A stretch of DNA of 6,251 nt from Deltaproteobacteria bacterium (GTDB lineage Bacteria; Desulfobacterota; Desulfofervidia; Desulfofervidales; DG-60), in assembly GCA_021163945.1 (NCBI GenBank), contig JAGGTC010000151.1, positions 1 to 6,251 of the forward strand. Reading direction: 5' to 3'. Within the stretch, counting starts at the first letter, position 1. Every line of letters starts with the position of its first letter. The translations under genes were made by a program, and so were the position numbers. This document shows, piece by piece, positions 1-5,265 of the stretch. Below the pieces are notes generated by a model. That model ran no database searches. It saw nothing but the letters and a program-made list of their open reading frames with translations, and had not been told where the DNA came from.

Positions 1-192
1 TTACGCTTAAAAATGCCCATAAACAGTGAATTTCCGAAAAACAACTGTCAAAGTAGAGTTAAAGTTAAATTATAAGATAATTGCTTATAAAAGGTCTAAA
101 CAAGTCCAAGCTTAATTTTGATTGCTCTTACCTAAGGTGGACCCCATTGAAAAGTGCCTATAAAAATAAAAACAAATCCGTTTAATTTTTTA
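1..192. other. Left-edge non-coding stretch, no supported gene
   Basis: Very A/T-rich sequence with stops in all frames at short intervals. The longest ATG frame from the left (13-75, 20 residues) has no ribosome binding site. It contains a perfect inverted repeat (70-90, listed separately) and two imperfect direct copies of an AAAnTGCCnATAAAnA-type string (10-25 and 151-166, 13 of 16 identical). It probably serves as the upstream regulatory region of the promoter at 193-221, and could hold the decayed end of something once mobile. Nothing here identifies a product. Confidence 0.5.
70..90. repeat. Perfect 7-bp inverted repeat, possible operator
   Basis: The arms TTATAAG (70-76) and CTTATAA (84-90) are perfect reverse complements around a 7-base spacer. 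The spacing puts the arm centres 14 bases apart, which suits neither a classic 10.5-bp dimeric site nor a terminator (no GC, no U tract). It lies about 100 bases upstream of the -35 box at 193. Chance occurrence is quite possible in such A/T-rich sequence. Confidence 0.25.
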
Positions 193-221
193 TTGACAGA
201 AATTGTTCAAGTTGATATTAT
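193..221 (+). promoter_or_regulatory. Sigma70-type promoter for the small plus-strand genes
   Basis: A perfect -35 box TTGACA (193-198), a 17-base spacer and a -10 box TATTAT (216-221, five of six consensus) are seen directly. Initiation would be expected near 227-229, giving a leader of about 105 bases before the 50-residue gene at 333. A purine-rich AGGAAGGA follows at 229-236. No other plus-strand gene start lies nearby, so this promoter most likely drives the small ORFs at 255 and 333. Confidence 0.75.
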
Positions 222-254
222 GGAAGTCAGGAAGGATAATTAATAGTCAGAAAA

Positions 255-320
255 ATGGAAAAGATGCATAACAAGAAGTTGCCACCAGAAGAAGCCCAAT
301 GTAAACAGGGGCAAAATTGA
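255..320 (+). CDS. Possible 21-residue small ORF or leader peptide
   Basis: A short frame starts at ATG 255 and stops at TGA 318-320. The product is polar, with a KKLPPEEAQC core and a QGQN end. It has no membrane segment and one cysteine (a second ATG is codon 4). The nearest Shine-Dalgarno-like string, AGGAAGGA at 229-236, is about 19 bases upstream, too far for efficient initiation. Its stop abuts the strong ribosome binding site of the next gene, and both ORFs are in the same frame, so translational coupling is conceivable. I do not recognise the peptide. It may be only an untranslated leader that happens to be open. Confidence 0.3.
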   Translation: MEKMHNKKLPPEEAQCKQGQN

Positions 321-327
321 AAGGAGG
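321..327 (+). promoter_or_regulatory. Strong ribosome binding site for the 50-residue protein
   Basis: AAGGAGG lies 5 bases before ATG 333 and directly after the TGA of the preceding small frame. It is a near-perfect match to the 16S 3' end and the main reason for believing that the small downstream frame is a real gene on this strand rather than the overlapping minus-strand frame. Confidence 0.8.
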
Positions 328-332
328 TTAAT

Positions 333-485
333 ATGCTTCCATGGATGATATCTATTTATACTGGGTGGGACCCATCCCACATTATCTTTATGGGTTGTGA
401 ATATGCTGCCTTGACCATTTTGGGTATTGGCTTGGTCTTTGTAACCCTTAAGACCATTAGCCAACTCAAAAAAGGTGGGCATTAA
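333..485 (+). CDS. Small single-span membrane protein of unknown function, 50 aa
   Basis: The protein has a short amphipathic start (MLPWMISIY), a GWDPSHIIFMG stretch at about residues 11-21, and one hydrophobic segment at about 22-40 (CEYAALTILGIGLVFVTLK). The basic tail contains KKGGH. The positive-inside rule would put the tail in the cytoplasm and the tryptophan-containing N-terminus outside, an Nout-Cin single-pass topology. Support for the gene is unusually good for its size: consensus promoter at 193-221, AAGGAGG five bases before ATG, and membrane-protein composition. It ends overlapping the convergent SDR gene by 4 bases. It resembles in style the tiny accessory subunits of respiratory membrane complexes, but I do not recognise the family. 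No complex genes adjoin it, so no function is assigned. Confidence 0.7.
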   Translation: MLPWMISIYTGWDPSHIIFMGCEYAALTILGIGLVFVTLKTISQLKKGGH

Positions 486-1165
486 CGCCAGAGAAGTCTT
501 CTATTTTTAAGGATTATCTCTTTTATCTCTGTCTTTGGCCCTATTTCTAAGGCAAAGTTAATGGCCTTTACTATTTCTTCCTTTGGGATGAGTGAGCCTT
601 GTTTAGGGCGAAATGGCATTTTCTGTAAAAGCTTTGTATCTACTATGCCAAGGTAGAGTGTGGTTACCCTTATGCCATAACGTTTTCCCTCTTTTGCTAC
701 TACCTCTGCCAGGCCCCTTAAGGCAAACTTCATTGAACAATAGGCCCCTCCATAGGGGAATCCTTCTAGTGCAGAGATAGAATTAATAAAGATAATATGT
801 CCCCTCCTATTCTTTAAGAATATATCGTAGGCGATTTGGGTAAGAAAAAATGGCACCCTAAAGTTTGCCTCATATGATTCATCCATGGTCTTTAAGGCAA
901 TATCTTCTATTTTACCATAAAAGCCATCACCAATTGCATTTATAAAGACATCTGGCGAAAAATTGATAAATGCCTCTTTGATCTCCTCTAACCGATTATA
1001 GCATTCTTGGATAGAGAGAAATGAACTCTCCTTAGAAAGTTTTCCTTTAAGCGCTTGCCTTTTTTCTTCATCGCGGTAAAGGAGCAGAAGTTCATGCTTA
1101 TCTATTAAACTCAGTGCAATTGCTGAACCTATATCCCCTGTAGCACCTGCTAAAATAATCTTCAT
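482..1165 (-). CDS. Short-chain dehydrogenase/reductase (SDR) family oxidoreductase
   Basis: This is a 227-residue Rossmann-fold NAD(P)-dependent oxidoreductase. The protein opens with a beta strand and nucleotide loop AGATGDIG (6-13). The usual second glycine of the classical TGxxxGxG motif is aspartate here, giving a GATGxxG look closer to extended SDRs. An NAIG string at 76-79 corresponds to NNAG. N101, S129, Y142 and K146 (YCSMK) form the expected catalytic tetrad, with the serine 13 residues before the tyrosine. LGIVDT (172-177) corresponds to the PGxVxT segment. The length fits a compact classical SDR. The frame opens further upstream (to 1261), but that extension is an artefact overlapping serS; MKIILAGATG is the natural start. 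Its AAGGGG purine run touches the ATG, an odd spacing. The gene is divergent from serS and convergent with the small membrane protein gene. The substrate cannot be inferred. Confidence 0.88.
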   Translation of the reverse strand: MKIILAGATGDIGSAIALSLIDKHELLLLYRDEEKRQALKGKLSKESSFLSIQECYNRLEEIKEAFINFSPDVFINAIGDGFYGKIEDIALKTMDESYEANFRVPFFLTQIAYDIFLKNRRGHIIFINSISALEGFPYGGAYCSMKFALRGLAEVVAKEGKRYGIRVTTLYLGIVDTKLLQKMPFRPKQGSLIPKEEIVKAINFALEIGPKTEIKEIILKNRRLLWR

Positions 1166-1205
1166 CCCCTTGCTTTTTAAAAGAAAAAAAATAAAAATCA
1201 AGAAC

Positions 1206-2477
1206 ATGTTGGACCTAAGATTTGTGCGAAAGAATATAGATTTAATAAGGGGTATGCTCAAAAGCCGTGGAATGGTTATTGATATAGATGGTTTTGTAGA
1301 ATTGGACAGGCGACGTAGGGAGATCTTGGGTGAGGTAGAGGGGCTAAAGGCAAAACGAAATCAGCTCTTGGGAAAGATCAGCCAATTAAAGAAAGAGGGG
1401 AGGGATATTAAAGGTATAATTGAGGAGGCAAGGGAGGTCTCTAAGGTAATTGAGGGTCTGGATAAAGAATTAAATGATGTAAAAGAGAAAATCTATGATT
1501 TTTTAATAAATCTACCCAATATCCCCCATCCCTCCGTACCTATAGGTAAAGATGAAAGGGATAATGTGGTAATAAAGACATGGGGTGAGAAACCAGTTTT
1601 TTCCTTTAAGCCCAAACCACATTGGGAATTGGGAGAAAAATTAAATATCTTGGACTTTGCAAGGGGGGCAAAGATTGCAGGCTCAAGATTTGTAGTCTAT
1701 AAGGGACTTGGGGCCTATTTAGAGAGGGCATTGATTAATTTTATGTTGGACTTACACACTAAAGAGCACGGCTACAAGGAGGTCTTTCCACCCTATATTG
1801 TAAATAAAAGGTGTATGTTTGGTACAGGACAACTCCCAAAGTTTGAGGAAGATCTATTTAAGATAGAGGGGAAGGACTACTACCTTATCCCTACAGCCGA
1901 GGTATCAGTTACAAACCTGCACCAAAATGAGATACTAAGAGAAGAGGATCTGCCTATCTATTATGTGGCCTATTCTGCATGTTTTAGGGCAGAGGCAGGT
2001 TCCTATGGTAAAGATGTAAGGGGGATTATAAGACAACATCAATTTAACAAGATTGAGTTAGTAAAGTTTACTACCCCAGAGACATCTTATAAGGAGCTTG
2101 AGTCTCTACTTCTGGATGCAGAGGAGGTATTGCAACGCCTAGGCCTGCACTACCGTGTGGTAGAGTTGTGTACAGGGGATTTGGGCTTTGCGGCCAGCAA
2201 GACATATGACATTGAGGTCTGGCTGCCAGGGCAGGGCGTTTATAAGGAGATCTCATCCTGCAGCAATTTTGAGGCATTTCAGGCCAGGAGGGCAAATATC
2301 CGCTTTAAGAGAAAGGGGACAAAGGGTACTGAACTAGTCCATACCCTAAATGGCTCTGGGCTGGCAGTAGGGCGCACAGTAGTGGCCATTTTGGAAAATT
2401 ATCAACAACCCAATGGAAGTATCCTTATCCCTCCTACACTTCAACCTTATATGGGGGGCATAAAAGAGATTTTTTGA
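1206..2477 (+). CDS. serS: Seryl-tRNA synthetase (class II)
   Basis: This cytoplasmic enzyme charges tRNA-Ser with serine using ATP. The 423-residue length is normal for bacterial SerRS. The N-terminal long alpha-helical hairpin, which grips the tRNA variable arm, is visible as charged heptad-rich sequence at about 30-100 (ELDRRRREILGEVEGLKAKR and on). The class II core follows: GSRFVVYKG (159-167), the serine-site PTAE (229-232), motif 2 CFRAEAGSYGKD (259-270) with R261, EISSCSNFEAFQARR (348-362), and motif 3 NGSGLAVGRT (382-391) with R390. ATG 1206 begins the conserved MLDLRFVRKN; an in-frame TTG at 1170 would add 12 lysine-rich residues and overlap the SDR leader. No Shine-Dalgarno sequence precedes ATG 1206, only an A-rich leader. 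The gene stands alone, divergent from the SDR gene, and ends in a hairpin terminator. Confidence 0.97.
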   Translation: MLDLRFVRKNIDLIRGMLKSRGMVIDIDGFVELDRRRREILGEVEGLKAKRNQLLGKISQLKKEGRDIKGIIEEAREVSKVIEGLDKELNDVKEKIYDFLINLPNIPHPSVPIGKDERDNVVIKTWGEKPVFSFKPKPHWELGEKLNILDFARGAKIAGSRFVVYKGLGAYLERALINFMLDLHTKEHGYKEVFPPYIVNKRCMFGTGQLPKFEEDLFKIEGKDYYLIPTAEVSVTNLHQNEILREEDLPIYYVAYSACFRAEAGSYGKDVRGIIRQHQFNKIELVKFTTPETSYKELESLLLDAEEVLQRLGLHYRVVELCTGDLGFAASKTYDIEVWLPGQGVYKEISSCSNFEAFQARRANIRFKRKGTKGTELVHTLNGSGLAVGRTVVAILENYQQPNGSILIPPTLQPYMGGIKEIF

Positions 2478-2515
2478 TGCAGGGAGGAATACCTCCCTGC
2501 AAGGTCTTATTTTTT
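2478..2515 (+). terminator. Hairpin terminator after serS
   Basis: TGCAGGGAGG (2478-2487) pairs perfectly with CCTCCCTGCA (2492-2501) around a four-base AATA loop. A T-rich run (TTATTTTTT, 2507-2515) follows after a short gap. It begins one base after the serS stop. The T run is five bases from the stem, so termination may be imperfect. On the minus strand the same hairpin lies just beyond the cytochrome stop but is followed by A's rather than T's, so it would mainly act as a 3' end barrier for that transcript. Confidence 0.65.
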
Positions 2516-2971
2516 CGCTGGGTGGCACTTGGCACAAGTTGTTGGGATCTTTGCATACTTTGTAGGATCCTTCTTCTTTAGATCCTTGTGACAACCTGTA
2601 CAATTCATATGAAAGGCACACTTTAGCCCTGGGGCCTTCCCCTTTGGATAGGTTCTGATACAATAGCTAAGTGAATTTTTCTCAGCAGCGGCTACCTTAT
2701 GGCACTCAGAGCACTTCTTTACAGGATCACCCTTCTTCCAGACATTCTTTCCTTTGACATAGTTGTGGTGGCACTCTGCACAGGCAATGTTATAGTCTTT
2801 AAAGTGTTTCTCATGAGAAAACTTTACTGGGCTCTTCTTTAAGGCACCAAATGCAGGGTCCTTTATCACAATTTCAGCAGGCTCCTTCTGCTGGGCAATA
2901 GAGACACCAATGGCCAACACCGCCAGTGCTATTGTAAATACCAAAAATAACCTTAAATAACGCATCTTCAT
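2507..2971 (-). CDS. Periplasmic tetrahaem cytochrome c, class III (cytochrome c3 type)
   Basis: This 154-residue precursor has a Sec signal peptide: basic start MKMRYLR, hydrophobic stretch 8-25, likely cleavage after SIA at 26. The mature chain of about 128 residues is lysine-rich. Four covalent haem sites are visible: CAECH (64-68), CSECH (87-91), CTGCH (124-128) and CAKCH (146-150). Exactly eight histidines occur (53, 56, 68, 69, 91, 121, 128, 150), which suits bis-histidine ligation of all four haems. The FSHEKHF-then-CxxCHH arrangement is the cytochrome c3 signature. Two further cysteines (104, 118) are extra and could form a disulfide. Family members carry low-potential electrons in the periplasm between hydrogenases or formate dehydrogenases and membrane complexes; the partner here is unknown. 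It follows lpdA by 58 bases but has its own promoter. The start is fixed by an AAAGGAGGTGAT binding site; a second ATG two codons later is less well spaced. Confidence 0.93.
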   Translation of the reverse strand: MKMRYLRLFLVFTIALAVLAIGVSIAQQKEPAEIVIKDPAFGALKKSPVKFSHEKHFKDYNIACAECHHNYVKGKNVWKKGDPVKKCSECHKVAAAEKNSLSYCIRTYPKGKAPGLKCAFHMNCTGCHKDLKKKDPTKYAKIPTTCAKCHPAKK

Positions 2972-2973
2972 CC

Positions 2974-2985
2974 ATCACCTCCTTT
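2974..2985 (-). promoter_or_regulatory. Near-perfect ribosome binding site of the cytochrome gene
   Basis: Read on the minus strand, AAAGGAGGTGAT matches eleven consecutive bases of the typical anti-Shine-Dalgarno complement. Its GGAGG core sits 6-7 bases before the ATG at 2971. It decides the start codon and implies high translation. Its first base overlaps the downstream arm of the dyad symmetry at 2985-3023. Confidence 0.75.
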
Positions 2986-3023
2986 CTTGACTAATATAGA
3001 AATATAATCGATATTTGTCAAGA
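2985..3023. repeat. 39-bp dyad symmetry over the cytochrome promoter, candidate operator
   Basis: The arms 2985-2999 and 3009-3023 match as reverse complements at 13 of 15 positions. The outer seven (TCTTGAC / GTCAAGA) are perfect, around a 9-base centre (3000-3008). The dyad covers the -35 box, the -10 box and the expected start site of the minus-strand promoter. The sequence is A/T-rich inside and lacks a T run, so it does not look like an lpdA terminator. A dimeric regulator binding here would block transcription; this is inference. Confidence 0.5.
2993..3021 (-). promoter_or_regulatory. Sigma70-type promoter of the cytochrome gene
   Basis: On the minus strand there is a perfect -35 box TTGACA (3016-3021), a 17-base spacer and a -10 box TATATT (2993-2998). 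The expected start near 2986 leaves a leader of only about 15 bases that is almost entirely ribosome binding site. It lies wholly in the 58-base gap after lpdA, so the cytochrome can be expressed independently of the lipoate genes. Confidence 0.72.
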
Positions 3024-3029
3024 CAGAAA

Positions 3030-4415
3030 TTAAACATTTTTGGGTAAATCGGTTGCCCTTTTATGGGCATCAAGTGATGCCTGAAATATGGCCTCACTGA
3101 AGGTTGGGTGTGGGTGTATAATCCTTGTTAATTCCTTTGTAGTGCACCCCAATTTTATGGCAAGTGCTGCCTCGGCTATAAGCTCAGTGGCATAGGCAGA
3201 GACAATGTGCACACCAAGGATGGTATCTGTTTCCCTATCTACAATAATCTTTATAAATCCCTTTGTTTTACCTATGGTAATGGCCCTTCCACTGGCTATA
3301 AGGGGAAATCTGCCTACCTTGATCTTATGACCACTTTTTATGGCCATCTCTTCACTAAGGCCTACACTTGCTACCTCAGGTAAAGTAAATATACATCTAG
3401 GGATTGCCTTATAATCAACAGTTGCCTGTTTATCCATGGCATTCTCCGCAGCTACCACACCCTCTGCCAATGCCTTATTTGCCAAAAATGGTGGGCCTGT
3501 TACATCACCAATGGCATAGATCCCTTTTATATTTGTCTCCATTTTATGATTTACAATTATTTTATTATTTTCATGGATAATTCTTGCATTTTTTAAACCC
3601 AACCCCCTTGTGTAAGGTCTCCTGCCTATAGCAATGAGTACCCTTTCAGCTATTATTTTATCTATGCCCCTGGTCGATTTAAAAGTTACCTCTATGCCTA
3701 TATCTTTACAGTTTATCTCTTCTATTGTGGTATTTGTTTTGATATCTATCCCACTATCCATTAAGATTTTTTTCATTGTTTGAGAGACCTCCATATCCTC
3801 CCCAGGGAGGATATAAGGCAACAACTCAACAATGGTTACCTTTGTTCCAAGTGCATGAAAAATGCAGGCAAACTCTAGCCCTATAGCCCCTGCCCCAATG
3901 ATAAGGAGGGATGAGGGAATATGTCTTATCTGTAATATATGGTCACTTGTCATTATCCTCTCACCATCTACTCTAATCCCTGAAATTTCAGATGGGATAG
4001 AGCCAGTGGCAATTATGCATTTTTTTATATCAAAGAGTTTATCCCCTACCTTTATCTTGAAGGGGGAGATAAAATATGCATCTCCTTTTATAACCTCTAT
4101 ATCATAGCTCTTAAGCAGGTACCTTATCCCCCTCCTCATTTGTCCTAAAACCCTCTCCTTTCTTCTCATTACAGCATCAAAATTAACCCCCTTTTCCTTT
4201 ACATTTATGCCAAAATCCCCTGCCTCCTTAACATAGTTTAATATCCAAGTACTGGCAATAAGGGACTTTGTCGGAATGCACCCTTTATTTAGGCATGTCC
4301 CACCCAGTTCATCCTTTTCTATAATAGCAACCTTTGCACCTAATTGAGCAGCACGAATGGCCGCCGTATATCCACCTGGACCAGAGCCTATTATAAATAG
4401 GTCAATCTCTTTCAT
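3030..4415 (-). CDS. lpdA: Dihydrolipoamide dehydrogenase (E3 / L-protein)
   Basis: This FAD enzyme re-oxidises protein-bound dihydrolipoamide and reduces NAD+, in 2-oxoacid dehydrogenase complexes or the glycine cleavage system. The 461 residues are the normal length, with no fused lipoyl domain. Visible are the FAD-binding GSGPGG (10-15), the redox disulfide GGTCLNKGC (C41, C46), the NAD-binding GAGAIG (174-179) with acidic E197 ending the second strand (favouring NAD over NADP), AIGRRP (262-267), the second FAD motif AIGDV (301-305), and the dimer-interface catalytic pair H436/E441 in HPHPTFSE. The dimerisation domain shows FTLPEVASVGL. The ATG lies one base after the lipA stop, so the two genes are co-transcribed, although the binding site before it is weak. 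Placement with lipA and an octanoyltransferase argues for true lipoamide use rather than a related mercuric or glutathione reductase role. Confidence 0.95.
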   Translation of the reverse strand: MKEIDLFIIGSGPGGYTAAIRAAQLGAKVAIIEKDELGGTCLNKGCIPTKSLIASTWILNYVKEAGDFGINVKEKGVNFDAVMRRKERVLGQMRRGIRYLLKSYDIEVIKGDAYFISPFKIKVGDKLFDIKKCIIATGSIPSEISGIRVDGERIMTSDHILQIRHIPSSLLIIGAGAIGLEFACIFHALGTKVTIVELLPYILPGEDMEVSQTMKKILMDSGIDIKTNTTIEEINCKDIGIEVTFKSTRGIDKIIAERVLIAIGRRPYTRGLGLKNARIIHENNKIIVNHKMETNIKGIYAIGDVTGPPFLANKALAEGVVAAENAMDKQATVDYKAIPRCIFTLPEVASVGLSEEMAIKSGHKIKVGRFPLIASGRAITIGKTKGFIKIIVDRETDTILGVHIVSAYATELIAEAALAIKLGCTTKELTRIIHPHPTFSEAIFQASLDAHKRATDLPKNV

Positions 4416-4416
4416 C

Positions 4417-5265
4417 TTAAATTTTTATTTTATCTAGGTATCTGTCGGCCAGATAAGAGCTACGCACATAGGGCCCACTTTCTACATGAGTGAATCCAAA
4501 TTCTAATGCCATCTTTTTATAGTAATCAAATCTATCTGGGTGGATGTACTCCTTCACAGGAAAATGTCTTAGACTTGGGGGTAAATATTGTCCAATACTT
4601 AAGAAATCACAATTTACCTCACGAAGGGCCCTAAATACCTCTAAGACCTCTTCTTCCTTTTCACCTAGACCTAACATGAGGCCTGATTTTGTATAAATTT
4701 TACTATTTAGTCTTTTTATTGTTTTTAAAATATTCAAAGAACGTAGATAATTTGCTTGACGTACATAGGGGTATAGCCTTGGGACGGTTTCAATATTGTG
4801 TCCAACAATATCTGGCCTTGCCTCTATTACCTTTTCAATTGCTTTCCTATTACCCTTAAAATCAGGGATAAGCACCTCAATAGTGATGTTTTTTACTTTA
4901 TTTCTAATATAAAAGATGGTCTTTACAAATATCTCAGCACCCCCATCTCTTATATCATCCCTTGTAACACTTGTAATCACTACATGCCTTAAATTGAGTC
5001 TAAGTGTTGCCTCTGCAACCCGCTCTGGTTCTTTAGGGTCGATTTTTCTTGGCCTTCCCTTTTTCACCCCACAGAATCTACAATTTCTTGTGCAAATATC
5101 ACCCAGGATGAGGAATGTCGCTACTCCCCTTGAAAAACACTCAGAGATATTGGGGCAACTTGCCTCCTCACAGATTGTATTTAACCTTAAGCCCCTAAGG
5201 AGGGCCTTTAACTCATGGCACTTTTCAAAGTCTATCCTTTTATTGAGCCAGGGAGGTCTTTTCAC
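4417..5265 (-). CDS. lipA: Lipoyl synthase (radical SAM)
   Basis: This enzyme inserts two sulfur atoms at C6 and C8 of protein-bound octanoyl groups, using S-adenosylmethionine and two 4Fe-4S clusters. The 282 residues are complete and compact. The auxiliary-cluster CX4CX5C is C32/C37/C43 (CEEASCPNISEC). The radical SAM CX3CX2C is C58/C62/C65 (CTRNCRFC). The C-terminal RSSY that ligates the auxiliary cluster is at 268-271. The opening KRPPWLNKR is also typical. It starts at GTG 5265 within the octanoyltransferase stop (GTGA, 4-base overlap). No nearby alternative start exists, and the upstream binding site is weak, so translational coupling to the upstream gene is likely. It is a single-chain LipA, not a split LipS1/LipS2 pair. 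Confidence 0.97.
   Translation of the reverse strand: MKRPPWLNKRIDFEKCHELKALLRGLRLNTICEEASCPNISECFSRGVATFLILGDICTRNCRFCGVKKGRPRKIDPKEPERVAEATLRLNLRHVVITSVTRDDIRDGGAEIFVKTIFYIRNKVKNITIEVLIPDFKGNRKAIEKVIEARPDIVGHNIETVPRLYPYVRQANYLRSLNILKTIKRLNSKIYTKSGLMLGLGEKEEEVLEVFRALREVNCDFLSIGQYLPPSLRHFPVKEYIHPDRFDYYKKMALEFGFTHVESGPYVRSSYLADRYLDKIKI

Noticed and set aside
13..75. 20-residue plus-strand ORF at the left edge
   Set aside because: There is no ribosome binding site or promoter, and the A/T-rich composition gives no protein-like pattern.
240..482. 80-residue minus-strand frame opposite the small membrane protein
   Set aside because: It lies opposite a plus-strand gene with a consensus promoter and ideal ribosome binding site, and it has no binding site of its own. 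Its hydrophobic patch is only the antisense of the membrane segment.
255..485. TGA at 318-320 read as selenocysteine, fusing the two small frames into one selenoprotein
   Set aside because: The bases after TGA are a perfect ribosome binding site and start codon, with no SECIS-like hairpin at the right distance; two separate ORFs are the simpler reading.
1166..1261. N-terminal extension of the SDR with a hydrophobic MFLIFIFFLL stretch as a signal anchor
   Set aside because: It is the antisense of the A-rich serS leader and overlaps the serS start. SDRs of this type begin directly at the first Rossmann strand, MKIIL.
2071..2295. 74-residue minus-strand frame inside serS
   Set aside because: It is antisense to the conserved catalytic core of serS and has low-complexity proline-rich composition typical of shadow frames.
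2346..2663. 105-residue minus-strand frame spanning the serS end, terminator and cytochrome end
   Set aside because: It runs across a hairpin terminator and two well-supported genes in other frames and has no start signal.
195..3031. Shared 10-mer GACAGAAATT at 195-204 and 3022-3031, near both promoters
   Set aside because: It lies in different positions relative to the two promoters and part of it is just the -35 consensus, so it does not support a common operator.
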